Below are positions 43,804 through 52,038 of a DNA stretch of 64,000 nucleotides, piece after piece. The translations under genes were made by a program, and so were the position numbers. Position 1 is the first letter of the stretch. Each line of letters starts with the position of its first letter. The stretch is from Mesorhizobium metallidurans STM 2683 (GTDB lineage Bacteria; Pseudomonadota; Alphaproteobacteria; Rhizobiales; Rhizobiaceae): assembly GCF_000350085.1 (NCBI RefSeq), contig NZ_CAUM01000146.1:1-64000 (forward strand), given 5' to 3'. The notes below the pieces were generated by a model that saw only the letters and a list, made by a program, of their open reading frames with translations, did no database searches and was not told the origin of the DNA.

Positions 43804-44799
43804 TCAGCCTCCATTCGCGCGCCGGCGCTTTGCTTCGTCAAAGGCGACAGCCGCGATGATGATCATGCCGGTGATGACCAGTTGCCATTCGGTCGGCAGG
43901 CCAAGACCGCGCAGGCCATTGGACAGGAATTGCAGGATCAGCACGCCGAGCGCCATGCCGCTCAGGCTGCCGATGCCGCCGGCAAGGCTGACGCCGCCGA
44001 GCACCGTCGCGGCGACGACCTGGAATTCGAAATTCAATCCTGCCGTATGTTGCGCCGAGCCGACGCGCGCCGCCAGGATGATGCCGGCGACCGTCGCCAG
44101 CAGCGCGCTGATGATGAAGCAGATGAACTTGACGCGCCGCACGTCATAGCCCGCCAGCCGCGCCACTTCCTGATTGCCGCCGACGGCATAGATCTGCCGC
44201 CCGAACGGCCGGTGCTGCATCATGTAGGCGAAGGCGGCGAGCAGAACGATGGCGATGACAGCCGAATAAGGGATGACGTTGAACAGGCGGCCATCCGACA
44301 GCGCGATGAAGCTGTCGAGGCTGGCGTCGTCGGGGATGGCGCGCTGGCCGGTGTAGAGATAGACGCCGCCGCGCATGATGAACATCGTGCCCAGCGTCAC
44401 GATCAGCGAGTTGATGCCGGCATAGGCGGTGAGATAGCCGTTCACCACGCCGATGATCAGCCCAAACAGCAGCGCGCCACCGACGCCGAGCAGCAGCGAG
44501 TTGCTGTCGTTCATGATGATGATCAGCGGCAGCGCAATGGTCGCGAGCAGCGAGCCGATCGAAATGTCGACCTCACCGGAAATGAAGACGACGGCACAGC
44601 CAATGCCGGCGATCAGCGGCAACGACGCCTGGCCAAGCACGTTGGTCAAGTTGCGCACGGAGAGGAAATTCTCGACCGTGACGGAGAAGAACGCCAGCAC
44701 CAGGATGAGGCATACCAGCAAGGCCAGTTCCTGCCGGGCGAAGAGCCGCGCCAGCATGGATGGCTGGTCTTTGAGGGAAGCCGTGCTTGCAAGGCTCAT
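43804..44799 (-). CDS. Ribose-type ABC transporter permease 2
   Basis: 331 residues from ATG 44799 with AGGGAG upstream. Belongs to the RbsC/XylH (BPD_transp_2) permease family with eight to ten hydrophobic segments. GEVDISIGS, GTMFIMRGGVYLYTG and ATVLGGVSLAGGIGSLSG are family signatures, the last near the ATPase contact. A second permease lies on the other side of the ATPase gene, so the transporter is probably a heterodimeric channel. It follows the ATPase gene; a GTG at 44865 overlapping the ATPase stop is a possible earlier start. Confidence 0.92.
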   Translation of the reverse strand: MSLASTASLKDQPSMLARLFARQELALLVCLILVLAFFSVTVENFLSVRNLTNVLGQASLPLIAGIGCAVVFISGEVDISIGSLLATIALPLIIIMNDSNSLLLGVGGALLFGLIIGVVNGYLTAYAGINSLIVTLGTMFIMRGGVYLYTGQRAIPDDASLDSFIALSDGRLFNVIPYSAVIAIVLLAAFAYMMQHRPFGRQIYAVGGNQEVARLAGYDVRRVKFICFIISALLATVAGIILAARVGSAQHTAGLNFEFQVVAATVLGGVSLAGGIGSLSGMALGVLILQFLSNGLRGLGLPTEWQLVITGMIIIAAVAFDEAKRRRANGG

Positions 44800-44861
44800 T
44801 GCTTGCTCCCTTCGAGCAGGTGGCCCGGATCGCAAGGAATGCTGCCGCGAAGCGTCATGGC

Positions 44862-46394
44862 TCACCCGATCGCCGCATTGAGGATATTCTCCTGCGTGGC
44901 TTCATCGCGCGACATGATCGCGGTCAGACGGCCTTCGCACATCACCGCGATCCGGTCGGCAAGACCAAGCAGCTCCGGCATTTCGGACGTCATCATGACG
45001 ACCGCCAGGCCCTCGCCGGCCAGCCGGTCGATCAGCGCAAAGATCTCCGACTTGGCGCCGACATCGATGCCGCGGGTCGGCTCGTCGACGACGATCACCT
45101 TCAGGCCCCGCATCAGCCAGCGCGCGATCAGCACCTTCTGCTGATTGCCGCCCGACAGGTTCTTCACCTGCTGGAACAGGCTGGGGGTCTTGATGCGGAA
45201 GCGGTCGACATAGTCCTGCACCGCCCGGTGCTCCCTGGCCTTGTCGACGAACCCCATTCGCGCGAAGGCGCCGAGCGAGGCGAGGCTGGCATTCTGGTAG
45301 ACGGGCAGTTCGCCCATCAGCCCTTCGCTCTTGCGGTCCTCGGTGAGCAGGCCGATGCCGAGCCCGACGCCGGTGCGCGTGTCGTGCGGCACCAAGCGGC
45401 TGCCGTCGACCGTAATCGTGCCCGAAGCGATCGGGTCGTAGCCGACGATCGCCTTGGCAAGCTCGGTACGGCCGGCGCCCATCAAGCCGAAGAAGCCGAG
45501 AACCTCGCCAGCACGCGCCTCGAAGGAGACGTCGTTCAGCTTCTTTGCCGTGCTGAGCTTCTCCACGAACAGGGCGACCTTGCTGCCCGGCGCGCCGCGC
45601 TTGCGGGGGAACAGATTGTCGATGCGCCGGCCGATCATGTCCTGGATCAGCGTATCGTTGGTGTGCTCGCCGATCGGCCTGGTCGAGATGTGGCGCCCGT
45701 CGCGCAGCACCGTCACGGTGTCGGCGATCTCGAAGACCTCGTCGAGCTTGTGGCTGACATAGACCACCGCGATACCGAGCGCGGCCAGCCTTCGGATGAC
45801 GGTGAACAACAGAGAAACCTCGTTCGGCGTCAGCGATGACGTCGGCTCGTCCATCACCACGACGCGGGCTTCGTGGGCGAGCGCACGTGCGATCTCAACC
45901 ATCTGCTGCTGGCTGACCGGGAGCGATCCCGTCCGTGCCGCCGGATCGACGTTGAAGCCGATGCGATTGAAAAGCGCGGCTGAATCGGCACGGATTTTCT
46001 TCCAGTCGATCGAGCCGCCCTTGCCGGTCGGATAGCCTTCAAGGAAGATGTTCTCGGCTACCGTGAATTCGGAGATCAATGCGATCTCCTGGAACACGAC
46101 CTTGATGCCCTCCTTCAGACTGTCGCGCGGCGACTTGATGTCGACTTCGCGACCGCGCATGCGGATGGTGCCGGCATCCTTGCCGTAGACGCCGGCCATG
46201 ATCTTGATAAGCGTCGATTTGCCGGCGCCGTTCTCGCCCATCAAGGCATGGATCTTGCCGCCTTCGAGGGTGAAATCGACATTGTCCAGCGCCACCACGC
46301 CTGGAAAGCGCTTGTCGATGCCGCGCAGTTCCAGCGCCGGCACATCTCTATCGATGGCCGCGCCTTCGCCGGGGTGAAGGAAATCAACGGACAT
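44862..46394 (-). CDS. Ribose-type ABC transporter ATPase (two-domain)
   Basis: 510 residues, the length of RbsA/XylG/MglA. N-terminal half has Walker A GENGAGKST (53-61), signature LPVSQQQMVEIARAL and Walker B VVVMDEPTSSL. The C-terminal half has a degenerate Walker A (GLMGAGRTELAKAI) but a good signature LSGGNQQKVLIARWL and VDEPTRGID. One canonical and one degenerate site is normal for sugar importers. Its start overlaps the end of permease 1 by 11 nt. Confidence 0.95.
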   Translation of the reverse strand: MSVDFLHPGEGAAIDRDVPALELRGIDKRFPGVVALDNVDFTLEGGKIHALMGENGAGKSTLIKIMAGVYGKDAGTIRMRGREVDIKSPRDSLKEGIKVVFQEIALISEFTVAENIFLEGYPTGKGGSIDWKKIRADSAALFNRIGFNVDPAARTGSLPVSQQQMVEIARALAHEARVVVMDEPTSSLTPNEVSLLFTVIRRLAALGIAVVYVSHKLDEVFEIADTVTVLRDGRHISTRPIGEHTNDTLIQDMIGRRIDNLFPRKRGAPGSKVALFVEKLSTAKKLNDVSFEARAGEVLGFFGLMGAGRTELAKAIVGYDPIASGTITVDGSRLVPHDTRTGVGLGIGLLTEDRKSEGLMGELPVYQNASLASLGAFARMGFVDKAREHRAVQDYVDRFRIKTPSLFQQVKNLSGGNQQKVLIARWLMRGLKVIVVDEPTRGIDVGAKSEIFALIDRLAGEGLAVVMMTSEMPELLGLADRIAVMCEGRLTAIMSRDEATQENILNAAIG

Positions 46395-47367
46395 TGGCTT
46401 TGTTCCGGATGATGTCGAGATAGGTTGCCAGGATGATGACGACGCCCGGCACCACCATCTGCAGATCCTGGTTCCAGCCGAGAATGATGATGCCGTTGTC
46501 GATCACCTTCAGCACCAGCACGCCAAGCAACGTGCCGAACAGCGAGCCGCGGCCGCCGAGCAGGCTGGTGCCGCCGAGGATGACGGCGGCGATCACCGTC
46601 AGTTCGAAGCCGCGGCCGGCGGTCGGCTGTCCTGCATTCATCAGCGACGACAGGATCATGCCGGCAACGCCGACGCAGAGGCCGGTGACGACGAAGGCGA
46701 ACAGCTTGAGGCGCTCCGAGCGCAGGCCAGACAGACGCACTGCTTTTTCGTTGGCCCCGACCGCATAGAGATAACGGCCAAGCGTGGTGAAGCGCAGCGT
46801 CACATAGGCAATCACAAAGATCAGCGCCGCCAGGATGACGGGCACCGGCACCGCGCCGACATAGCCGGCGCCGAGATCGGTGAAGCTCACCAGCCGATTG
46901 TGGTTCTGCACCGCCTCGCGCGTGAACAAATAGACACCGCCCTGCAGCATCATCATCGTGCCGATGGTGGCGATCAGCGAGTTTACTCTCAACCTGGTGA
47001 CGACCAAACCATTGAACAGGCCGACCCCACCGGAAAAGGCAAGTGCCGCCAGCATGCCGAGCGCGAGGCTGTGCGTCGAATTGAGCACGGCCATGCCGAT
47101 GCAGCCGACAAAGGCGAGCGACGCACCGACCGACAGATCGACCTCGGCGGTAATGATCAGCATGGTCATGCCCGAGGCGACGATCAGCACCAGCGCGCAT
47201 TGGCGCAGGATGGCGATGATATTGGCCTCGGAATAGAACTGCGGCGCCGCGATCGAGATGGCGATGCAGAGCGCAGCCAGGATGAGCCCCAGCACGAGCT
47301 GGCTGCTGCCCAGAAGCTGGCCGCCAATGGAACGTCTGGGCGCGGAGGCGTGTGTAAGCTCGCTCAT
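46384..47367 (-). CDS. Ribose-type ABC transporter permease 1
   Basis: 327 residues from ATG 47367. RbsC-family permease; AEVDLSVGASLAF, GTMMMLQGGVYLF and AAVILGGTSLLGGRGSL are the family motifs. It is a paralogue of the permease at 43804. It lies 137 bp after the binding-protein gene, a gap that holds a strong hairpin, and overlaps the ATPase gene by 11 nt. Confidence 0.92.
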   Translation of the reverse strand: MSELTHASAPRRSIGGQLLGSSQLVLGLILAALCIAISIAAPQFYSEANIIAILRQCALVLIVASGMTMLIITAEVDLSVGASLAFVGCIGMAVLNSTHSLALGMLAALAFSGGVGLFNGLVVTRLRVNSLIATIGTMMMLQGGVYLFTREAVQNHNRLVSFTDLGAGYVGAVPVPVILAALIFVIAYVTLRFTTLGRYLYAVGANEKAVRLSGLRSERLKLFAFVVTGLCVGVAGMILSSLMNAGQPTAGRGFELTVIAAVILGGTSLLGGRGSLFGTLLGVLVLKVIDNGIIILGWNQDLQMVVPGVVIILATYLDIIRNKANVR

Positions 47368-47468
47368 TTCCTTTTCATTTCCAGAGCGGCATTGGTGCCG
47401 TCGCCATTTGGAAACCTGCCGCCTAAACCGGGCAGTTGACCTGTTTTGCTGTCGGCATCCGTCCCGCT

Positions 47469-47493
47469 GCCCTTCCCGCCGAGCGGGAAGGGC
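47469..47493 (-). promoter_or_regulatory. Intercistronic hairpin after binding-protein gene
   Basis: GCCCTTCCCGC and GCGGGAAGGGC are perfect 11-bp arms with a 3-nt loop, 12 nt past the binding-protein stop codon and within module A. There is no following T-tract on the minus strand, so it is probably an mRNA 3'-end stabiliser or attenuator that keeps binding protein in excess over permease, as known for maltose- and ribose-type operons. Confidence 0.7.
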
Positions 47494-47504
47494 AATCCGA
47501 GCCC

Positions 47505-48536
47505 CTACTTCTTCAGGTCGGCGGAGGTCTTCATGCATTTCGCCGGCGGCTTGAGTGCGTTGACGGCATCCCATTTGATGGTACGGGTGGTGCCGTCATA
47601 GTCGTAGTATTTCTTCCAGTCCTCACCGTTCATCGGTGCGGTCGGGCTGACGATGTGCTCCGGCACTTCCTCGTTGTTGAAGAGCTTGACCGCAGCGTCG
47701 ATGGCGGTGAAGCCTTCCTTTTCCGGGAACATCGCGGCCTCGATGCGGTAGGACGGCTCGTTCTGCATCGCGTTGATGAAGGCAAGTCCCTCGCCGCCGG
47801 TGCCGACCGTCAACAGGCCATCCTGCGACTTCCCTGCCGCTTTCCAGGCCTGCAGACCGCCGAGAGAGGATGAATCATTGATGCCATAGATGATGTTGAT
47901 GTCGGCGTTCTTCGCGAGCGCCGCCGAAGATACTTCCAGCGCGCGATCCGGGTTGCCGCCACCGTCGAGGTCATGGACCATGACCGCTTCGGGGATGATG
48001 GTCTTCAGCCCGTCCATGAAGCCCTGCGAGCGCAGCACGGTTGCCGACAGCAGCGGCAGGCCGACATTCATCACCTTGGCGGTGCCGCCGAGCTTTTCCT
48101 TGGCGTATTTGCCAGCCTCGACGCCGGAGAAATAGCCGGTGTCGTAGTCGCAGATCGCCACCATCGTGGTCATGCCCTTGACCGGGTTGCCCTCAAGCAC
48201 CACCGGGACGTTGGCAGCTTTGGCTTGACGCAGCAGCGGCACCACACCTTCTTCATTCACCGGGGTGATAATCAGCACGTCAACGCCCTTGGCGATAAAG
48301 TCTTCGGCCGCGGCGACCTGCTTGGCGATGTCGAGATTGGCGTCCTGTACCTCGACCTCGATGCCAAGTTCCTTGCCGTGAGCCTTCATGCCCTTAATGA
48401 CGTTCTGGTACCACTCATGGGTGGCGTAGTTGGTGACGTAGCCGATGCGCTTTGGCATGTTCTCGGCATGCGCAGCCGCAGCACTCAAGGCCAGCACGGC
48501 CGCGGACGCAAACAGGATTGACTTGGACCACTGCAT
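47505..48536 (-). CDS. Periplasmic sugar-type binding protein
   Basis: 343 residues from ATG 48536 with GGGAGAAG upstream. Signal peptide MQWSKSILFASAAVLALSAA with cleavage after AHA near residue 24. The mature protein is a Peripla_BP_4/RbsB-like binding protein (KRIGYVTNYATHEWYQNVIKG, DVLIITPVNEEG, GINDSSSLGGLQA). It captures the substrate of the module A importer. The ligand could be a sugar, polyol, autoinducer-like or other cyclic compound; the CoA-related genes downstream argue against a simple pentose. Confidence 0.92.
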   Translation of the reverse strand: MQWSKSILFASAAVLALSAAAAHAENMPKRIGYVTNYATHEWYQNVIKGMKAHGKELGIEVEVQDANLDIAKQVAAAEDFIAKGVDVLIITPVNEEGVVPLLRQAKAANVPVVLEGNPVKGMTTMVAICDYDTGYFSGVEAGKYAKEKLGGTAKVMNVGLPLLSATVLRSQGFMDGLKTIIPEAVMVHDLDGGGNPDRALEVSSAALAKNADINIIYGINDSSSLGGLQAWKAAGKSQDGLLTVGTGGEGLAFINAMQNEPSYRIEAAMFPEKEGFTAIDAAVKLFNNEEVPEHIVSPTAPMNGEDWKKYYDYDGTTRTIKWDAVNALKPPAKCMKTSADLKK

Positions 48537-48564
48537 GTTTCTTCTCCCAGGTTTATCGCTTTTG

Positions 48565-49416
48565 TCAGTCGCTGAACGGGTAATCCCGCCGTTCCGGGTC
48601 GGCACGTGAAGAGAGGGTGGATTCGCCCCAGCCAAGCGCCGCCGATATCTTCTCGGCGGCAGCCCGGGCGAGTTCGAAGACAGTTTCGCGGTCGAACCGC
48701 GCCGCCTTCTGCGGCAGCAGCGGCACCGTAAGCGCGGCGATGACGGCGCCGGTGTGATCGCGCACCGGCATCGATATGTTGGTGCAGGCCTCGACGGCCA
48801 GTGAGGCGCGCATCTCATAGCCGAGCCTTGCAACCTCGTTCAGCCGTGCTTCGATTTCGGCCCGCGTGCCCTGGCCTTCGCCCGCGACCACGATCCGCTC
48901 GACGATGCGGTCGCGCTCGGCCCGGTTCGAATGGGCAAGCAACACCGCGCCGGAACTGGTTTCGAGGATCGGAAAATGCGAACCCAGCGCCACCGAGTAG
49001 CGCATCGGCAGCGGTGAATCGATCTGCAGCACCACCAGCGCATTCTGTCCTTCGCGCACCACAAGGTGGCAGCTTTGATCGGCATTGGCGGTCAATTCGC
49101 GCATCACCGGCAGCGCGCATTCGACCAGCCGGTTTACCGGTGGATGCATATGCGCCAGTTCGAACAGTTTTAGCGACAGCCGGAAGCGGTCCGATTGCGT
49201 GCGGAAGATGTAGCTGCGCTTCTCCAGTAAGAGCAGGATGCGGTAGATTTCGTGAATGGAGCGTCCCAGGCCGGCCGCGATCTCGGTCTGGGTCAGCGTT
49301 TCGGCGCTGGAAGCCATGAACTCCAGAACGTCCAGCGCCTTCTCCACAGCCGGCACGCGATAGCCGTTGCGGCCGCCTTCGGCTTCGTCGAGCGTCTCTG
49401 CAACGCTGGCGGCCAT
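48565..49416 (-). CDS. IclR-family transcriptional regulator
   Basis: 283 residues from the ATG at 49416, with AGAGGAG upstream. N-terminal helix-turn-helix (PAVEKALDVLEFMASSAETLTQTEIAAGLGRS) and a C-terminal effector domain (LVVREGQNALVVLQIDSPLPMRYSVALGSHFPILETSSGAVLL). Its start shares one base with the stop of the upstream gene (TGATG), so the two are translationally coupled. IclR proteins often control aromatic or carboxylic acid breakdown and bind a pathway compound; it probably controls module A. Confidence 0.92.
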   Translation of the reverse strand: MAASVAETLDEAEGGRNGYRVPAVEKALDVLEFMASSAETLTQTEIAAGLGRSIHEIYRILLLLEKRSYIFRTQSDRFRLSLKLFELAHMHPPVNRLVECALPVMRELTANADQSCHLVVREGQNALVVLQIDSPLPMRYSVALGSHFPILETSSGAVLLAHSNRAERDRIVERIVVAGEGQGTRAEIEARLNEVARLGYEMRASLAVEACTNISMPVRDHTGAVIAALTVPLLPQKAARFDRETVFELARAAAEKISAALGWGESTLSSRADPERRDYPFSD

Positions 49417-50564
49417 CACGCGACGCTCCTCTGGGCTTGGTCTTGCCTGGTTTCCCGGTAAAGACGATTCACACGGTCGGCGAGTTCGGCTGCCGGGATG
49501 CCGCCGGCAACGGCAGCGGCCGCATACGGCGCGCATTCGCGGAAGAAGGCGGTGAAACCCGGATGCGTCGGGCGCAGATAGGAGGAGCTGATCGTCTGCA
49601 GCGTCGAACGGAAAAAATCCCCGGAAAGGCCGTTGACCCCGGCATCCTTCCAGGCTGCCAGCGATCCCGGCTGTCCGCCCGCCCTCATATAGTCGCCCCG
49701 CTGATACTCGGGCGAGCACAGGAAAAGCGCGTAGTCGATCGCCGCCTGCTTGTGCTTCGACCGAGCGCTGACGCCGATGCCGGCGCCGCCGAGCAAAGCG
49801 CCGGCGGAGCGCGGTGTCGGCACGTCGGCGAAGCGCAGATACGGCCTGTCGGTTTTCGCGGCGTAGTTCACATAGCCGAAGGCGAACGGCACATAGACCA
49901 CGTCGTCATGTGCGATCATATGGTCATAGCAGCGGATCGGATTCCACTTCGATGAGTTCGGATGCGATAAAGCCGCAAGTTCGCGCAGTTGCGCGATGGC
50001 TTGCTCGACCATTTCCCTCGCGATGAATTGTTCGCCATCTTCCTGCGGATGACCTAGCGTCAAAAGCATGCACATGGCGTCCGTCGGCACGAACGGCAGG
50101 CCAAGCCATTTCCCGTCCTCGCGTGCACGCCGGCCAAGTTCGACCACATCCTCATGCGTGCGCGGCACCGATCCGTAGCGTTCGAGAAGATCCGGGCGAT
50201 AGGAGGCGACCTGGCAAGCAGCATCGATAGGCAATGCCCACTGGCGCCCATTCTTCTCGTAGGAGTGCCAGGACGCACCGACTGAATCATCCTCGAAGAA
50301 GCGGATTTGCTGCGCCGACAAATAGGCATCGAACGGCACCATCAGCTCACCCTGTGCGATGTCGCCGATAAAAGGATGGTCAAAGACGACCAGATCGTAC
50401 GTGCCGAGCACCGGGCCGAGCGCGCCCTCGCCGAATTCATAGAGACTGCGGCGGTCCCATTCGATTTCCAGGCCAGGATTGGCGTCGCAATACGGCCCGA
50501 CGCTGGCGTCGAGCGGACCCCAGCAACGTCGATGATCCCACGCAAGACCGCGCAGTCTTGTCAT
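49416..50564 (-). CDS. Solute-binding-like protein lacking a signal peptide
   Basis: 382 residues. The ATG at 50564 follows GGAGGAA; the frame upstream has no better start. The protein resembles family 1 extracellular solute-binding proteins (TRLRGLAWDHRRCWGPLDA, LVVFDHPFIGDIAQ, WALPIDAACQVASYRPDLLERYG, GGAGIGVSARSKHKQAAIDYALFLCSPEYQ) but begins directly with the mature fold: no hydrophobic leader is present from either start. It should therefore stay in the cytoplasm. It is coupled to the IclR gene, so a sensor or chaperone-like role in ligand detection is plausible. Distinct from the true periplasmic binding protein at 47505. Confidence 0.8.
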   Translation of the reverse strand: MTRLRGLAWDHRRCWGPLDASVGPYCDANPGLEIEWDRRSLYEFGEGALGPVLGTYDLVVFDHPFIGDIAQGELMVPFDAYLSAQQIRFFEDDSVGASWHSYEKNGRQWALPIDAACQVASYRPDLLERYGSVPRTHEDVVELGRRAREDGKWLGLPFVPTDAMCMLLTLGHPQEDGEQFIAREMVEQAIAQLRELAALSHPNSSKWNPIRCYDHMIAHDDVVYVPFAFGYVNYAAKTDRPYLRFADVPTPRSAGALLGGAGIGVSARSKHKQAAIDYALFLCSPEYQRGDYMRAGGQPGSLAAWKDAGVNGLSGDFFRSTLQTISSSYLRPTHPGFTAFFRECAPYAAAAVAGGIPAAELADRVNRLYRETRQDQAQRSVA

Positions 50565-50687
50565 TTCAGGCAATTCCTCCCTGGAACCGGGCAATGCGTG
50601 TCCGGCCCGCTGTAGTAGCAGGTATTTTCACCTAGACAAATAGTTTTTACATACGCAAACGGCGAACCAATCGCCTGCTGACGATCC

Positions 50688-51872
50688 TCATGCGAGCCCG
50701 AACCGCTCCACGGCGCGCATGATGCCGCGCAGTTCGGCGAGACCCTTCAGCCGGCCGATCAGCGAGTAGCCGGGATTGATCCTGGTCTTGCCGATGTCGT
50801 CGGCGAGCAGATGGCCGTGATCGGGACGCAGGGGAATTTGCCAGTCGGCGCGGCCCTCCTTGCGACGGCGCGCTTCCTCCTGCATCAAGGCGAGGATGAC
50901 ATGCGCCATGTCGGTGCCGCCCTCGAGATGCTCGGCTTCATAGAACGAGCCGTCCGCCTCGATGGTGATGTTGCGCAGATGGACGAAATGGATGCGGCCG
51001 GCGAATTCCTTGACCATGGCGACAATGTCGTTGTCGGCGCGCGTGCCATAGGAGCCGGTGCAGAACGTCAGGCCATTGGCCGGACTGTCGACGGCGTTGA
51101 GGATGAAGCGCGCATCCTCGGCGGTCGAAACGATGCGTGGCAGGCCGTAGAGCGAGAAGGGCGGGTCGTCGGGATGGATGCACATGCGCACCCCTTCCTC
51201 TTCGGCCACCGGAATGATCTCGCGCAGGAACCAGGCAAGGTTGTCGCGCAGTTCCTTTGGCCCGATCGCATCGTATTCCGCCAATGCCTCGCGAAAGCTG
51301 TCGCGGTTATAGCTGCGCTCGGTCGCCGGCAGGCCAGCGATGAGGTTGCGCTCGATCTGGTCGATCTTCTCGGCGCTCAGTTCCTTCAGTCGCGACTCCG
51401 CCTCGGCGATGCGAGCGGCACTGTAGCCGGCCTCGGCATTCCCGCGCTTCAGCACGAACAAATCATAGGCCGCGAAATCGATCGCATCGAAACGCAAGGC
51501 ATAACCTGTCGTCGGCAGCCGGTAAGCGAGATCCGTGCGGGTCCAGTCGACCACGGGCATGAAATTATAGCAGATCGTCGCGATGCCGGCCTTGGCAAGC
51601 GCGCGGATCGTGTCCTTGTACCAGCCGACATAGCGGCCTCTTTCCGCCGAGCCGATCTTGATCGAATTGTGGACGGGAATGCTCTCGACGACCGACCAGG
51701 TCAGCCCAGCCGCCTCGATGATCCGCTTGCGCTCCAGAATGCTCTCGAGCGGCCAGGCGCGTCCGTCATAGATATTGTGCAGCGCCGAGACCACGCCTGT
51801 CGCACCTGCCTGTTTGACATGATCGAGTGTCACCGGGTCGTCCGGTCCATACCAGCGCCAGCACTGTTCCAT
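50688..51872 (-). CDS. uxuA: Mannonate dehydratase
   Basis: 394 residues from ATG 51872 with AGGAGG upstream; E. coli UxuA is also 394. Landmarks and metal ligands: MCIHPDDPPFSLYGLPRIVS, GLTFCTGSYG (Cys), IHFVHLRN (His) and RPDHGHLL (Asp-His). It dehydrates D-mannonate to 2-keto-3-deoxygluconate in hexuronate breakdown. It is divergent from the GntR gene, with operator-like sites ahead of both starts. No uxuB homologue is in the window; the SDR at 52823 may supply that step. Confidence 0.95.
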   Translation of the reverse strand: MEQCWRWYGPDDPVTLDHVKQAGATGVVSALHNIYDGRAWPLESILERKRIIEAAGLTWSVVESIPVHNSIKIGSAERGRYVGWYKDTIRALAKAGIATICYNFMPVVDWTRTDLAYRLPTTGYALRFDAIDFAAYDLFVLKRGNAEAGYSAARIAEAESRLKELSAEKIDQIERNLIAGLPATERSYNRDSFREALAEYDAIGPKELRDNLAWFLREIIPVAEEEGVRMCIHPDDPPFSLYGLPRIVSTAEDARFILNAVDSPANGLTFCTGSYGTRADNDIVAMVKEFAGRIHFVHLRNITIEADGSFYEAEHLEGGTDMAHVILALMQEEARRRKEGRADWQIPLRPDHGHLLADDIGKTRINPGYSLIGRLKGLAELRGIMRAVERFGLA

Positions 51873-51902
51873 AAGGCCTCCTAAGTGTGAGAGGCGACCA
51901 TA

Positions 51903-51913
51903 TTGTTGGACCA
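51903..51913. promoter_or_regulatory. Operator-like site ahead of uxuA
   Basis: TTGTTGGACCA, 31-41 bp upstream of the uxuA start. It is the exact reverse complement of the site at 52009-52019. TGG-CCA cores are typical of GntR-family UxuR/ExuR-type operators. Confidence 0.6.
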
Positions 51914-52008
51914 CAGGACTGTCAACACGCTAGAATACGCCTTGCATCGGCCGTTTCCGGTCTTCTGGCAGCGCAGCGGTTGATTTATTGCCCGTTTGAC
52001 CGTAGTAC

Positions 52009-52019
52009 TGGTCCAACAA
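52009..52019. promoter_or_regulatory. Operator-like site ahead of gntR operon
   Basis: TGGTCCAACAA, 20-30 bp upstream of the GntR start. Mirror copy of 51903-51913; the two sites are about 106 bp apart and each lies near one divergent start, as expected for dual control by the encoded regulator. Confidence 0.6.
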
Positions 52020-52038
52020 ATAGCGAGGAGACAGTCCC

